Origin: a virus
DNA: 54,765 nucleotides
IMG/VR virus record: IMGVR_UViG_3300048927_000815
Span: 1-54,765 of that record
Direction: 5' to 3' (one strand)
Position 1 is the first letter of the stretch; each line of letters opens with the position of its first letter. Positions 7,128-15,331 of the stretch are shown here, one piece after another. Both the position numbers and the translations under genes were made by a program. Under the pieces are notes generated by a model. That model saw only the letters and a list, made by a program, of their open reading frames with translations, ran no database searches and was not told where the DNA came from.

Positions 7128-7260
7128 CGGCGATTTGAGCGCCGATATCCGCCAGCTTGAGCACGCGCTGGTGCAGTGCGCGCTGCAAGTTGAAACCCTT
7201 AAACATTGCCAGGATGAGATCAATGCTAAAACCCAACTCTCTGCGCAGCGCCCTGATTAA
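6970..7260 (+). CDS. lysC: LysC-like o-spanin lipoprotein (Rz1-type), nested in lysB, prophage A
   Basis: Outer-membrane spanin lipoprotein. The 96-aa protein starts inside lysB in the +1 frame. The signal peptide ends in a lipobox LMLCAGC (lipidated Cys near residue 18-21), followed by a proline-rich PAPPPL element, the usual Rz1 mark. It extends past lysB and overlaps gpR. Nested Rz/Rz1 is typical of this group. Confidence 0.85.
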   Translation: MRTRLFATGIALSYLMLCAGCTSAPPAPPPLIVYNSCPQVSLCPMPASTPQTNGDLSADIRQLEHALVQCALQVETLKHCQDEINAKTQLSAQRPD

Positions 7261-7690
7261 CGCCGTCCCGGCGCTGCACGATACCCCCTCGATGCTGCGC
7301 CTGTGGGTCGATAAAGGCAGCAATATCGCCACGCTCGCCAGCTCCTTATCGTTTGAAAAACTGTTCAGCCTCAACGTCACCATCACCGGTTTCAGCGGCG
7401 ATATCGACACGCTGTTTGTGCCGGTAATGGCGTGGCTGCGCGATAACCAGCCCGACATTCTCTCCGTCGAAGCGGGGCAGAAAGGCGGCTTTAGCTGGAC
7501 GCTGCTGACCAATGCCGACGGTACCCAGGATGTGACGATGGTGCTCCAGCTGACCGAGCGCACCCAGGTGAAAGAGCTCAACGGCGCGCTGATTGCCGAA
7601 ACGCTGCCGGAGCCGCTGCCGCCGGCCTTCGTCACCCGTCCGAAAGAGCTCTATATCAACGGCGAGCTGGTGAGCCGCTGGCAGGCGTGA
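7223..7690 (+). CDS. R: Tail completion protein gpR (prophage A)
   Basis: P2 gpR family tail-completion protein of 155 aa. Signature parts are the LKPNSLRSAL start, ASSLSFEKLFSLN, VMAWLRDNQPDI and an ending ELYINGELVSRW. It closes the head-proximal end of the tail. The ATG at 7223 aligns with the prophage B start. The expected next gene, S, is absent; a 7-bp-stem hairpin (GCAGGCG-TGAT-CGCCTGC, 7681-7698) sits at the stop codon where S would begin. Confidence 0.9.
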   Translation: MLKPNSLRSALINAVPALHDTPSMLRLWVDKGSNIATLASSLSFEKLFSLNVTITGFSGDIDTLFVPVMAWLRDNQPDILSVEAGQKGGFSWTLLTNADGTQDVTMVLQLTERTQVKELNGALIAETLPEPLPPAFVTRPKELYINGELVSRWQA

Positions 7691-7718
7691 TCGCCTGCGC
7701 CATACGCCACGGGCTGCG

Positions 7719-7779
7719 TTGTGCCAAAAGCCGGACAGCCTTGTTCAATTTTCAAAACCGGGGACGCATAGCATCATTT
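7719..7779 (+). promoter_or_regulatory. Ogr-type late promoter of the V-W-J-I operon (prophage A)
   Basis: TTGT-N12-ACAG at 7719-7738 is the closest match here to the P2 late-promoter activator site TGT-N12-ACA. A -10 region around 7771-7779 (GCATCATTT) lies at the standard distance, just before the gpV start. The equivalent region of prophage B is 42675-42735. Confidence 0.6.
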
Positions 7780-7784
7780 CGCTT

Positions 7785-8420
7785 ATGAACAGACAACTTT
7801 CGCTTCACGAGCTGGCCCGCCAGCTTCGCAATATGATCCGCACCGGAATTATCGTTGAGGTCGACCTGAAAGCCGGGCGCTGCCGGGTGCAGACCGGCGG
7901 TATGGTGACCGACTGGCTACAGTGGTTAACCCACCGCGCCGGGCGTTCGCGCAGCTGGTGGGCCCCCTCCGTCGATGAGCAGGTGTTACTGCTTGCGGTC
8001 GGCGGCGAGCTGGAGACCGCCTTCGTGATGCCGGGGATTTATGCCAACGATCATCCGGCACCCTCCGCCTCGGCGGACGCCTGGCACGTCACTTTTCCCG
8101 ATGGCGCGATGTTTGAATATGAACCACAGACCAGCGCCCTGAAGGTGAGCGGCATTAAAACCGCCGATATCACCGCCTCCGAGTCGATTACCGCCAGCGT
8201 GCCGCAAGTGCTGGTGAAAGCCTCGACGCGCATCACCCTCGATACGCCGGAAGTGGTCTGCACCAATAAGCTGATCACCGCCACGCTGGAGGTGCAAAAA
8301 GGCGGCACGATGAGCGGCAATGTGACGCACAGCGGCGGCTCGCTCACCTCGAACGGCAAAGTGCTGCATAGCCACCAACACCCCGGCGACAGCGGCGGCA
8401 CCACAGGAGCACCTTTATGA
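7785..8420 (+). CDS. V: Baseplate spike protein gpV (prophage A)
   Basis: Membrane-piercing spike at the tip of the contractile tail. The 211-aa protein has the N-terminal OB-type region (about 1-95, RCRVQTGGMVTDWLQWLT), then the beta-helix part (TPEVVCTNKLITATLEVQKG) and the tip with the histidine cluster HSHQHPGDSGG, which in P2 gpV binds a metal ion at the spike apex. The start at 7785 aligns with P2 and prophage B; no S gene precedes it. Confidence 0.95.
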   Translation: MNRQLSLHELARQLRNMIRTGIIVEVDLKAGRCRVQTGGMVTDWLQWLTHRAGRSRSWWAPSVDEQVLLLAVGGELETAFVMPGIYANDHPAPSASADAWHVTFPDGAMFEYEPQTSALKVSGIKTADITASESITASVPQVLVKASTRITLDTPEVVCTNKLITATLEVQKGGTMSGNVTHSGGSLTSNGKVLHSHQHPGDSGGTTGAPL

Positions 8421-8764
8421 CAGCACGTTATTTCGGCCTCGATCGCACCAGCGGGCGCAGCCTGACCGACGTCGACCATATCCGCCAGAGTATCAGCGAT
8501 ATTCTGCGCACGCCGGTGGGCTCGCGCGTGATGCGCCGCGATTACGGTTCGCTGCTGTTCGATATGCTCGATCAGCCGCAAACCCCGGCGCTGGCGCTGC
8601 AAATTCAGGTGGCCTGCTACATGGCGCTGCTGCAATGGGAGCCGCGCATCACCCTCAGCGCGGTGACGGCCGAACGTCAGTTCGACGGCAAGATGGTGGT
8701 CAATCTGACCGGTCAGCTTGCCAGCACCGGCGAGTCCCTCTCTTTAACCCTTCCTGTGAGTTGA
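8417..8764 (+). CDS. W: Baseplate wedge protein gpW (prophage A)
   Basis: A 115-aa gp25-like baseplate wedge protein (GPW/gp25 family), with the characteristic SISDILRTPVGSRVMRRDYG stretch near residues 24-43. It initiates sheath assembly at the baseplate. It overlaps gpV by 4 bp (ATGA) and is followed after 4 bp by gpJ. It is intact and very similar to the prophage B copy. Confidence 0.95.
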   Translation: MTARYFGLDRTSGRSLTDVDHIRQSISDILRTPVGSRVMRRDYGSLLFDMLDQPQTPALALQIQVACYMALLQWEPRITLSAVTAERQFDGKMVVNLTGQLASTGESLSLTLPVS

Positions 8765-8768
8765 TACC

Positions 8769-9677
8769 ATGCCGATTATCGATCTGAGCCAACTGCCCGC
8801 GCCCGATGTCGTCGAGGCGCTGGATTATGAGCGCATCCTGGATGAGCGCAAAACCACTCTTGTTTCACTCTTTCCCGCCGATCAGCAGGAGGCCATCGCC
8901 CGTACGCTGGCGCTGGAGTCCGAGCCGCTGACCAAGTTTCTCGAAGAGAATGCTTACCGCGAAGTGATGTGGCGCCAGCGCGTCAACGAAGCGGCCCGCG
9001 CGGTGATGCTCGCGTATGCTTCCCGCAGCGATCTCGATGCCATCGCGGCGAACAGCAACACCGCGCGGCTGGTGATCGCCCCTGCTGATGAGAGCACCAT
9101 ACCGCCCACGCCGGCAGTAATGGAGTCCGATACCGATTTACGCCTGCGCGCGCAGCAGGCTTTTGAAGGGCTAAGCGTGGCCGGGCCGGTGGGTGCGTAT
9201 GAGTATCACGGCCGCAGCGCCGATGGTCGCGTGGCGGATATCTCTGCCGTCAGCCCGTCCCCCGCCTGCGTCACCATCTCTGTGCTCTCCCGCGAAGGCG
9301 ACGGTACCGCCAGCCCTGAACTGCTGGCGATTATCGATAAAGCACTTAACGCGGAGGATGTGCGCCCGGTCGGCGATCGCGTGACGGTACAGAGCGCTAA
9401 AATTGTGCCCTACCAGATTGATGCCACGCTTTTTCTCTATCCCGGACCTGAATCGGAGCCGATTCGCCAGGCGGCTGAGCAGAAGCTGAAAGCCTATATC
9501 ACCGCCCAGCGCCGACTGGGGCGCGATATTCGCCTGTCGGCAATCTACGCAGCGCTCCACGTTGAGGGCGTGCAGCGGGTGGTATTGAACGCACCGCAGC
9601 AAGATATTGTGCTCGATCAGAGCCAGGCCTCCTGGTGTACGGCGTGGAAAATCACCACCGGAGGTACCGATGAGTGA
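8769..9677 (+). CDS. J: Baseplate assembly protein gpJ (prophage A)
   Basis: A 302-aa baseplate wedge subunit of the P2 gpJ (Baseplate_J) family. It begins PIIDLSQLPAPDVVE and contains AGPVGAYEYHGRSADGRVADIS and the EGVQRV element near the end; these blocks match the copy in prophage B closely. It is full length. It overlaps gpI, whose start lies 8 bp inside its end. Confidence 0.95.
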   Translation: MPIIDLSQLPAPDVVEALDYERILDERKTTLVSLFPADQQEAIARTLALESEPLTKFLEENAYREVMWRQRVNEAARAVMLAYASRSDLDAIAANSNTARLVIAPADESTIPPTPAVMESDTDLRLRAQQAFEGLSVAGPVGAYEYHGRSADGRVADISAVSPSPACVTISVLSREGDGTASPELLAIIDKALNAEDVRPVGDRVTVQSAKIVPYQIDATLFLYPGPESEPIRQAAEQKLKAYITAQRRLGRDIRLSAIYAALHVEGVQRVVLNAPQQDIVLDQSQASWCTAWKITTGGTDE

Positions 9678-10281
9678 CGACCGTCTGTTGCCTGTTGGCT
9701 CATCGGTTCTTGAGGTGGCGACAGCACACGCGGCGGCGCAGATTGAATGCGTACCGGTGCCGCTGCGCACGCTGTGGGATCCGCTAACCTGCCCGGCCGA
9801 GCTGCTGCCCTATCTCGCCTGGGCACTCTCCGTTGACCGCTGGGATTTTAACTGGCCGGAAGCGACCAAACGTAAGGTGATCGCCTCCTCCTTTTTCGTC
9901 CATCAACATAAAGGGACGCGCAGCGCCATTCACCGGGTGGTTGAGCCGCTCGGCTTCCTGATTGAGCTGCGTGAGTGGTGGCAGGATAACGCCGAACCCG
10001 GCACTTTCCGGCTGGTGATCGGCGTCCAGGAGAACGGCATTACCGAGGAGACGTACCAGGAGCTGGAGCGGCTGATTAATGATGCCAAACCGGCAAGCCG
10101 CCATTTGACGGAGCTGAATATCAGTCTCAGCAGCCAGGGCGAGTGCTACGTTGGCGCGGCCTGCTACCTTGGCGAGGAGCTGACGGTCTACCCTTACAGC
10201 CCGGAAGAGATTGTTGTCGGTGGTGAAAGCTATGCCGCATCGGCAATCCACCTGATTGATAGCCTCACTATCACGGTTTAA
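9670..10281 (+). CDS. I: Tail protein gpI (prophage A)
   Basis: P2 gpI-family baseplate protein linking the wedge to the tail fibres. The 203-aa protein has LLPVGSSVLEVA at its start, TLWDPLTCPAELLPYLAWAL and the SVDRWD element. It is 27 residues longer than the prophage B version (176 aa) because of an extra C-terminal region (ELTVYPYSPEEIVVGGESYA). The ATG at 9670 follows GGAGG. In prophage B the fibre gene follows within 11 bp; here the operon ends in a terminator. Confidence 0.93.
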   Translation: MSDDRLLPVGSSVLEVATAHAAAQIECVPVPLRTLWDPLTCPAELLPYLAWALSVDRWDFNWPEATKRKVIASSFFVHQHKGTRSAIHRVVEPLGFLIELREWWQDNAEPGTFRLVIGVQENGITEETYQELERLINDAKPASRHLTELNISLSSQGECYVGAACYLGEELTVYPYSPEEIVVGGESYAASAIHLIDSLTITV

Positions 10282-10291
10282 CCCTCCCCTT

Positions 10292-10313
10292 CGGGCTACG
10301 GCCCGTTTTTTTT
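10292..10313 (+). terminator. Terminator after gpI (prophage A)
   Basis: CGGGC-TACG-GCCCG followed by eight T residues just after the gpI stop codon. It isolates the baseplate operon from the first fibre cassette. Confidence 0.88.
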
Positions 10314-10323
10314 ATCTACCCTG

Positions 10324-10384
10324 TTGTGTGCCCCTCAGACCAACGCCGCCGCGTGGCGTCCGCCAGGTGCTGAACGGAAAATAT
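10324..10384 (+). promoter_or_regulatory. Ogr-type late promoter of fibre cassette 1
   Basis: TTGT-N12-CCAA at 10324-10343 with GGAAAATAT at 10376-10384. The sequence CTGAACGGAAAATATC and its spacing recur before fibre 2, showing that terminator, promoter and gene were duplicated as a unit. Confidence 0.7.
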
Positions 10385-10422
10385 CCCTACCGTTCACTGC
10401 TCAACAAACCTGAGAGAATCCC

Positions 10423-11385
10423 ATGTCTGTAAAATATTTCGCGATTTTGACCCATCAGGGCGCGGCGAAGCTGGCGAACGCCACCGCGCTTGGCACGACG
10501 CTTAACCTCACGCAGTTGGCCATCGGGGATGGCAACGGCACGCTGCCGGTACCGGACGCGGCGCAAACCCGGCTCATTAATCAGACACGCATCGCGCCGC
10601 TCAATGCCCTGTCGGTCGACCCGGAGAACCCAAGCCAGATAGTAGCGGAGCAGATTATCCCGGAGAATGAGGGCGGGTACTGGATCCGCGAGCTGGGTCT
10701 GTTCGATGACGCAGGGGTCTTGATTGCGGTGGCGAACTGCCCGGAGACCTACAAACCGCAGCTACAGGAGGGCAGTGGACGCACGCAGACCATTCGCATG
10801 GTGGTGGTGGTCTCCTCAACAGCAGCCGTGACGTTGAAAATCGATCCATCGGTGGTGCTGGCAACGCGTAAATACGCCGACGATCTGCTGGCCGGACACC
10901 TGAAGGCGCCGAATCCCCATCCGCAGTATCTACAGATTGCCGATATCGCCTCCTTCACCCCGGTCGGCGTGCCGCTGCCCTACCCGTCTGCCACTCCGCC
11001 TGACGGCTGGCTAAAATGCAACGGCGCGGCCTTTAATAAAGGGCAGTATCCAAAGCTGGCGGCCCTGTTTCCCTCAGGCAATTTGCCGGATCTGCGCGGC
11101 GAGTTTATTCGCGGCTGGGATGATGGACGCGCAGTGGATAGCGGGCGTGCCCTTTTAACCAGTCAGGCTGATGAGATAAAGAAATTCACGCTTAAATATC
11201 TAGGCCCAGGAGCGGGAACAGGTTCAACGACAGTTTTTGCATTGCAAAGCGGTATGAACCCGATCTATACCAGCGGGATTAGCCAGGCGGTAAACAGTTC
11301 TACTGCCGATGCGTTTCAGATTCCGGGTGGGAATGAAACCCGACCGCGCAACGTCGCCTTTAACTACATCATCAGAGCAGCGTAA
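10423..11385 (+). CDS. Tail fibre protein 1 (gpH-like), prophage A
   Basis: A 320-aa short tail fibre. The N-terminal ~150 residues are the P2 gpH attachment domain (KYFAILTHQGAAKLANA, then EGGYWIRELGLFDDAGVLIA), which docks on the baseplate. A phage tail-collar element follows at about 180-240 (GVPLPYPSATPPDGWLKCNG, LPDLRGEFIRGWDDGR), then a variable tip, ending NVAFNYIIRAA. It is about half the length of the prophage B fibre (608 aa) because the repeat shaft is missing. The tip should determine receptor specificity. No chaperone gene follows it. Confidence 0.9.
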   Translation: MSVKYFAILTHQGAAKLANATALGTTLNLTQLAIGDGNGTLPVPDAAQTRLINQTRIAPLNALSVDPENPSQIVAEQIIPENEGGYWIRELGLFDDAGVLIAVANCPETYKPQLQEGSGRTQTIRMVVVVSSTAAVTLKIDPSVVLATRKYADDLLAGHLKAPNPHPQYLQIADIASFTPVGVPLPYPSATPPDGWLKCNGAAFNKGQYPKLAALFPSGNLPDLRGEFIRGWDDGRAVDSGRALLTSQADEIKKFTLKYLGPGAGTGSTTVFALQSGMNPIYTSGISQAVNSSTADAFQIPGGNETRPRNVAFNYIIRAA

Positions 11386-11401
11386 TCCTCTCTATATCCC
11401 A

Positions 11402-11423
11402 ACGGGCATCGCCCGTTTTTTTT
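11402..11423 (+). terminator. Terminator after fibre 1
   Basis: ACGGGC-ATC-GCCCGT followed by a run of T residues, 16 bp after the fibre 1 stop codon. It closes the single-gene cassette. Confidence 0.88.
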
Positions 11424-11432
11424 CCAGCCCTG

Positions 11433-11493
11433 TTGTGTGAGTTCACAACCAACGCCCCTTAATGGTGTTTGCCTGCGGCTGAACGGAAAATAT
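11433..11493 (+). promoter_or_regulatory. Ogr-type late promoter of fibre cassette 2
   Basis: TTGT-N12-CCAA at 11433-11452 with GGAAAATAT at 11485-11493. It is identical in spacing to the fibre 1 promoter and nearly identical around the -10 box, but diverged between them. Confidence 0.7.
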
Positions 11494-11535
11494 CGCCATC
11501 GTTCACTTCTCAACAAACAACCTGAGAGCGTATGC

Positions 11536-12639
11536 ATGACCGCAAAATATTTCGCTATTTTGACTAACCTGGGGGCGGCAAAGCTTGCAAATGCCGCCGC
11601 GCTGGGCACGCAAATCAACCTGACGCAGATGGCAGTCGGCGATGCCAATGGCCAGCTACCTACACCCGATCCGGCGCAGACCCAACTGATTAACCAGAAG
11701 CGTATCGCGCCGCTAAACCGGCTCTCGATTGACCCGAAAAATGGCAACCAGATTGTTGCTGAACAGGTGATTCCGGAAACTGAAGGTGGCTTCTGGATCC
11801 GTGAAATTGGCCTCTATGACGATGCTGGCGTGCTGATTGCGGTGGCGAACTGCCCGGAAACCTATAAACCGCAGCTGCAGGAGGGTAGCGGACGCACGCA
11901 GACCATCCGTATGGTGGTGCTCGTCTCCTCAACGGCGGCGGTGACGCTGAAAATCGATCCGTCGGTGGTGCTGGCCACCCGCCAGTATGCTGATGACCTG
12001 CTGAGTAATCATCTCAAGGCCGCCAATCCACATCCGCAATATGCACCGCTCGCCAGCCCAGCGTTCACGGGGATCCCGACGGTTCCGGACACGCTGGTGA
12101 GTAATTACGGTCAGCAGATTGCCAATACCAAATATGTGCGTGATGTGGTGGCAAATGATGCCTACATTCTGCCGGTAGGTGTGCCGGTCGCCTGGCCGCT
12201 CGCGGAGCCACCACTAGGCTGGCTCATCTGCAACGGCGCCACGTTCGACAAAACAAAGCTTCCGCGCCTGGGGGCAGCTTACCCGGCCGGTTTACTGCCG
12301 GATCTGCGCGGGGAGTTTATTCGCGGTTGGGACGCTGGGCGCGGAGTGGATCCTGCACGTGCGTTACTAAGCTGGCAGAAAGGGACCATTAATATCAACG
12401 ATCCTTCACTCAGCTCGGTAAACCTGGCCAGCCCAATTCATGCCAATGACAACGTGGCCACTGCCAGGAGTGACTTCGGATTAGACCCTGTGATGAAAAG
12501 CGATTATGCAAATGTGATGAATGCGCTTTTTGTCACCCAGGATGCCGCAATTGATATGGATGCCGGCGGGTTTGCCGGAGGCTATGGCAGCACCCGTCCA
12601 CGCAACATTGCCTTTAACTACATCGTGAGAGCCGCATAA
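11536..12639 (+). CDS. Tail fibre protein 2 (gpH-like), prophage A
   Basis: A 367-aa fibre with almost the same N-terminal attachment domain as fibres 1 and 3 (AKYFAILTNLGAAKLANA). It differs in the middle (ASPAFTGIPTVPDTLV is a tail-fibre repeat element) and tip, with a collar domain around 215-275 (AEPPLGWLICNG, LPDLRGEFIRGWDAGR), ending [12 protein letters not shown] chose ATG at 11536, which aligns with the other fibres; upstream in-frame codons run through the promoter. Its stop overlaps the start of the chaperone gene (TAATG), so this fibre is the chaperone's likely main client. Confidence 0.9.
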   Translation: MTAKYFAILTNLGAAKLANAAALGTQINLTQMAVGDANGQLPTPDPAQTQLINQKRIAPLNRLSIDPKNGNQIVAEQVIPETEGGFWIREIGLYDDAGVLIAVANCPETYKPQLQEGSGRTQTIRMVVLVSSTAAVTLKIDPSVVLATRQYADDLLSNHLKAANPHPQYAPLASPAFTGIPTVPDTLVSNYGQQIANTKYVRDVVANDAYILPVGVPVAWPLAEPPLGWLICNGATFDKTKLPRLGAAYPAGLLPDLRGEFIRGWDAGRGVDPARALLSWQKGTININDPSLSSVNLASPIHANDNVATARSDFGLDPVMKSDYANVMNALFVTQDAAIDMDAGGFAGGYGSTRPRNIAFNYIVRAA

Positions 12640-13235
12640 TGACCACCGCAATTTTGAACGAAAACCACCTGGCCAGCCAGGCGGGCACTGTCACCGTCTA
12701 TAACTTTGACGGGGGAAGCCGCGAATATCTCGGCAGCACCGTCGAGTATCTTGCCGTCGGCGTCGGTATTCCGGCGAACGCGGCGCTTGATAAGCCTTTA
12801 GCAGCGAAACCGGATTTCGCGGTGCGCCGCAACGCAGCGCTGGATGGCTGGGAGTATGCTCCTGACCATCGCGGCAGCGAGGTGTATGACAAAATCACTG
12901 GCGAGAAAAAGACGCTGGCGCAGCTGGGCGATTACCCGGATGATGTCACCCCCCTTGCCCCCGCCACACCCTATGACGTCTGGAATGGCAGCGGCTGGGT
13001 AACGGATGAGGTCGCACAGCAGGCCGCGCATATCGCGCAGGCAGAGCAGACCAAGACCCGTCTGCTCAACAATGCGAAAAACACCATCAGCCTGTGGCAG
13101 ACCGAACTGCAGCTCGGCATCATCAGCGATGATGATAAAACGCAGCTTATCGCCTGGATGCGCTACATTCAGGCGCTGCAGAAAGTCGATACGGCAACCG
13201 CGCCCGATATCGCCTGGCCTGAACAGCCGCAATAA
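12639..13235 (+). CDS. Tail fibre assembly chaperone Tfa (gpG-like), prophage A
   Basis: A 198-aa member of the caudoviral tail-fibre-assembly family, required for folding and trimerisation of fibre tips. Family marks are the central DHRGSEVYDKITGEK and the C-terminal AQTE-rich helices ending in a proline-rich PDIAWPEQPQ. It is coupled to fibre 2 by TAATG. It is the only clear gpG-like chaperone in prophage A, so it may also serve fibre 1, whose end resembles that of fibre 2. Confidence 0.9.
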   Translation: MTTAILNENHLASQAGTVTVYNFDGGSREYLGSTVEYLAVGVGIPANAALDKPLAAKPDFAVRRNAALDGWEYAPDHRGSEVYDKITGEKKTLAQLGDYPDDVTPLAPATPYDVWNGSGWVTDEVAQQAAHIAQAEQTKTRLLNNAKNTISLWQTELQLGIISDDDKTQLIAWMRYIQALQKVDTATAPDIAWPEQPQ

Positions 13236-13241
13236 AAGATG

Positions 13242-13260
13242 ACGGGCTGCGGCCCGTTTT
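13242..13260 (+). terminator. Terminator after Tfa
   Basis: ACGGGC-TGCG-GCCCGT followed by TTT, directly after the chaperone gene. The same stem sequence recurs after gpI and fibre 1, so it is part of the duplicated cassette boundary. Confidence 0.75.
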
Positions 13261-13340
13261 GCCGGGTGGCACTGCGTTTACCCGGCCTACAACATCCCCT
13301 GGCCTGATAACGCGACGCCGCATCAGGCTTTACCGTTGGG

Positions 13341-13402
13341 TTGTCCCGCCTGGCAGCCAACCGCATTCGATAGCCCCTTCCCCAAAATGCCCACGACAAT
13401 AG
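13341..13402 (+). promoter_or_regulatory. Ogr-type late promoter of fibre cassette 3
   Basis: TTGT-N12-CCAA at 13341-13360 with ACGACAATAG at 13393-13402, at the spacing shared by all late promoters here. The rest of the 206-bp gap between Tfa and fibre 3 (13236-13441) holds only the terminator, a GCCGGGT-rich stretch and the ribosome site (CTGAGAG). Confidence 0.65.
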
Positions 13403-13441
13403 CGTTTACTCAATCGCAAACCTGAGAGTGAACGCCTGACT

Positions 13442-14977
13442 ATGAAATATTTTGCCATTCTGACTAACCAGGGTGCCGCGAAGCTTGCGAACGCCGCCGC
13501 GCTCGGCACGCAGCTGAAGCTGACCCATATGGCCACCGGCGACGGTAACGGCAGCCTGCCAACGCCCGATCCCGCACAAACGAAGCTGGTTAACCAGAAA
13601 CGTATTGCGCCACTGAATATGCTGTTCGTCGACCCTGGTGACGCGAACCAGATTATCGCCGAACAGGTCATCCCCGAGAATGAAGGCGGTTTCTGGATCC
13701 GCGAAATCGGCCTTTATGACGCCGATGGCACGCTGATTGCCGTTGCTAACTGCCCGGAGACCTATAAACCGCTTCTGCTGGAGGGCAGCGCCCGCACACA
13801 AACCCTGCGTATGGCGCTGGTGGTCTCTGCTACCTCGGCGGTAAGCCTGAAAATCGATCCGGCTGTGGTGCTGGCGACGCGTAAGTATGTCGATGACAGA
13901 GCGCTTGGAGTACAGGTCTATGCTGATGAGGTAATGAAAAAACACCTGGCTACCGATAACCCACATGCGCAGTACGCATCTGTGAAAGCAATGGCAGCCG
14001 AACTGGAGAAGAAGCTGGATAAGGGCGTTACAGGGATAACACTGCCGGCCGGATATAACATCCCCTTTCATATCCGCAATACGCAGGGTCTGATCTACAC
14101 CGCAACATCGCCTGGCACTTACACTAACGAGCCGGAGTTTGACAGCGAGTTTTTCGATGTCATGGCCATGCGGCACTCAGAAAACAACGGCGGTGAAGTC
14201 ACGTTTATTGCCGTAAGCAAGTCGGGAAAAATCGCGACCGCAGCGCTTTCCGGTGATGATTTCTCCGGCTGGAATCCTCTTCTTGACTTTACACATACCA
14301 CCCCGGCAGGGCGCCAACTTATTGGCAAAAATAACGCCGGTGAGATGGTGGAATACCTTGGCCTCAATTCTATCCCCGGACGTTTATTGAATTTCCGAAA
14401 AATAACTACTTCTGGGATCTACACGCCTACGGCGGGAACCCGCTGGATTATTGTTGAACAGACGGGCGCGGGCGGCGCAAGCGGCAATCTAACCGCAACC
14501 AGCACAGGTGAGAATGCGATTAGCGCAGCAGGTTCAAACGGTACGTATGCAAAAGCGCTTATTACGGCAGGTTTCAGCTCAGTTAATGTGACTATCGGCT
14601 CCGGTGGCCAGCCTAATGGCGGCGCAGGTGGCAATGGTGGCAATGGCGGAACAACTTCATTTGGCTCGCTGGTGATTTGCCCTGGCGGCAAAGGCTCTGG
14701 CGTGGGGTACTCAAATTTGCCGCCCTTTAACAACGGCGGTGCAACAGGCTCTGCCCAGCCTACTGGGGTCGGTATTCTTTACTCCCTTTATGGCATCAGT
14801 TCCCCCTGGCCGACTGTAGTAGCCGTCGGTCAGGGCAGTAATTTTACGGCGACCACACCCACGCCGCTGGGGCGATACGGTATGGGTGGTGATGGGCTGG
14901 TAAGTAATGAAGCTGAGAAGGCAAAAACCGGTAATGCAGGGACTTCAGGTTACGTAATTGTTTGGGAGTACGCGTAA
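13442..14977 (+). CDS. Tail fibre protein 3 with glycine-rich tip, prophage A
   Basis: A 511-aa fibre. The first ~155 residues repeat the gpH-type attachment domain (KYFAILTNQGAAKLANA, EGGFWIREIGLYDADG). A middle section around 185-290 (TLPAGYNIPFHIRNTQG, GWNPLLDFT) resembles pyocin-knob type receptor modules. From about 330 the C-terminus is glycine-rich (GAGGNGGNGGTTSFG), recalling polyglycine adhesin tips, and ends GYVIVWEYA rather than the usual FNYIVRAA. It therefore probably recognises a different receptor from fibres 1 and 2. A small gene follows with TAATG overlap. Confidence 0.88.
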   Translation: MKYFAILTNQGAAKLANAAALGTQLKLTHMATGDGNGSLPTPDPAQTKLVNQKRIAPLNMLFVDPGDANQIIAEQVIPENEGGFWIREIGLYDADGTLIAVANCPETYKPLLLEGSARTQTLRMALVVSATSAVSLKIDPAVVLATRKYVDDRALGVQVYADEVMKKHLATDNPHAQYASVKAMAAELEKKLDKGVTGITLPAGYNIPFHIRNTQGLIYTATSPGTYTNEPEFDSEFFDVMAMRHSENNGGEVTFIAVSKSGKIATAALSGDDFSGWNPLLDFTHTTPAGRQLIGKNNAGEMVEYLGLNSIPGRLLNFRKITTSGIYTPTAGTRWIIVEQTGAGGASGNLTATSTGENAISAAGSNGTYAKALITAGFSSVNVTIGSGGQPNGGAGGNGGNGGTTSFGSLVICPGGKGSGVGYSNLPPFNNGGATGSAQPTGVGILYSLYGISSPWPTVVAVGQGSNFTATTPTPLGRYGMGGDGLVSNEAEKAKTGNAGTSGYVIVWEYA

Positions 14978-15168
14978 TGGCAATTTATGCAGTAGTTGAA
15001 AAAGGTGTCGTGACAAATATCGTCGAATGGGATGGGCAATCTGCATGGAAACCCGACGCGGGGGATGTTATCCATCCCGGCGTTCCGGTAAGCCCGGGCT
15101 GGTTATATGACGGACATAATTTTACTGCGCCGGAGAGCGATGGAATGCCGCCCTTTAACCTCAAATAG
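14977..15168 (+). CDS. Small tail-fibre-linked protein (prophage A)
   Basis: A 63-aa protein (MAIYAVVEKGVVTNIVEWDG, later PGWLYDGHNFTAPE) of the small type often found after phage tail fibre genes, possibly a fibre accessory or chaperone for fibre 3. It starts in the fibre stop codon (TAATG), so it is translationally coupled. I do not recognise a named family. A strong terminator follows it. Confidence 0.7.
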   Translation: MAIYAVVEKGVVTNIVEWDGQSAWKPDAGDVIHPGVPVSPGWLYDGHNFTAPESDGMPPFNLK

Positions 15169-15185
15169 TGAATTACATGACAACG

Positions 15186-15216
15186 ACGCCGTGGAAAACC
15201 CACGGCGTTTTATATT
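15186..15216 (+). terminator. Terminator after fibre cassette 3
   Basis: ACGCCGTGG (15186-15194) pairs with CCACGGCGT (15200-15208) across AAAAC, followed by TTTATATTA. It ends the third fibre cassette before the sheath operon. Confidence 0.88.
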
Positions 15217-15240
15217 ATGCATCCCAGAGGCCATCACCGG

Positions 15241-15301
15241 TTGTGCCATCCTTTAGCCAATCCTCTCCGCTCGCACCCGCTCTTCAGACACTCGAAAATA
15301 G
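15241..15301 (+). promoter_or_regulatory. Ogr-type late promoter of the FI operon (prophage A)
   Basis: TTGT-N12-CCAA at 15241-15260 with CGAAAATAG at 15293-15301. From the -10 box to the FI start the sequence is nearly identical to that of prophage B (48088 onward). Confidence 0.72.
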
Positions 15302-15331
15302 CACTCACCCCAACACCACGGAGTTAAACGG

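Noticed and set aside
7681-7698. GCAGGCG-TGAT-CGCCTGC hairpin at the gpR stop as a terminator
   Set aside because: No T tract follows. It more likely marks the point where gpS was lost.
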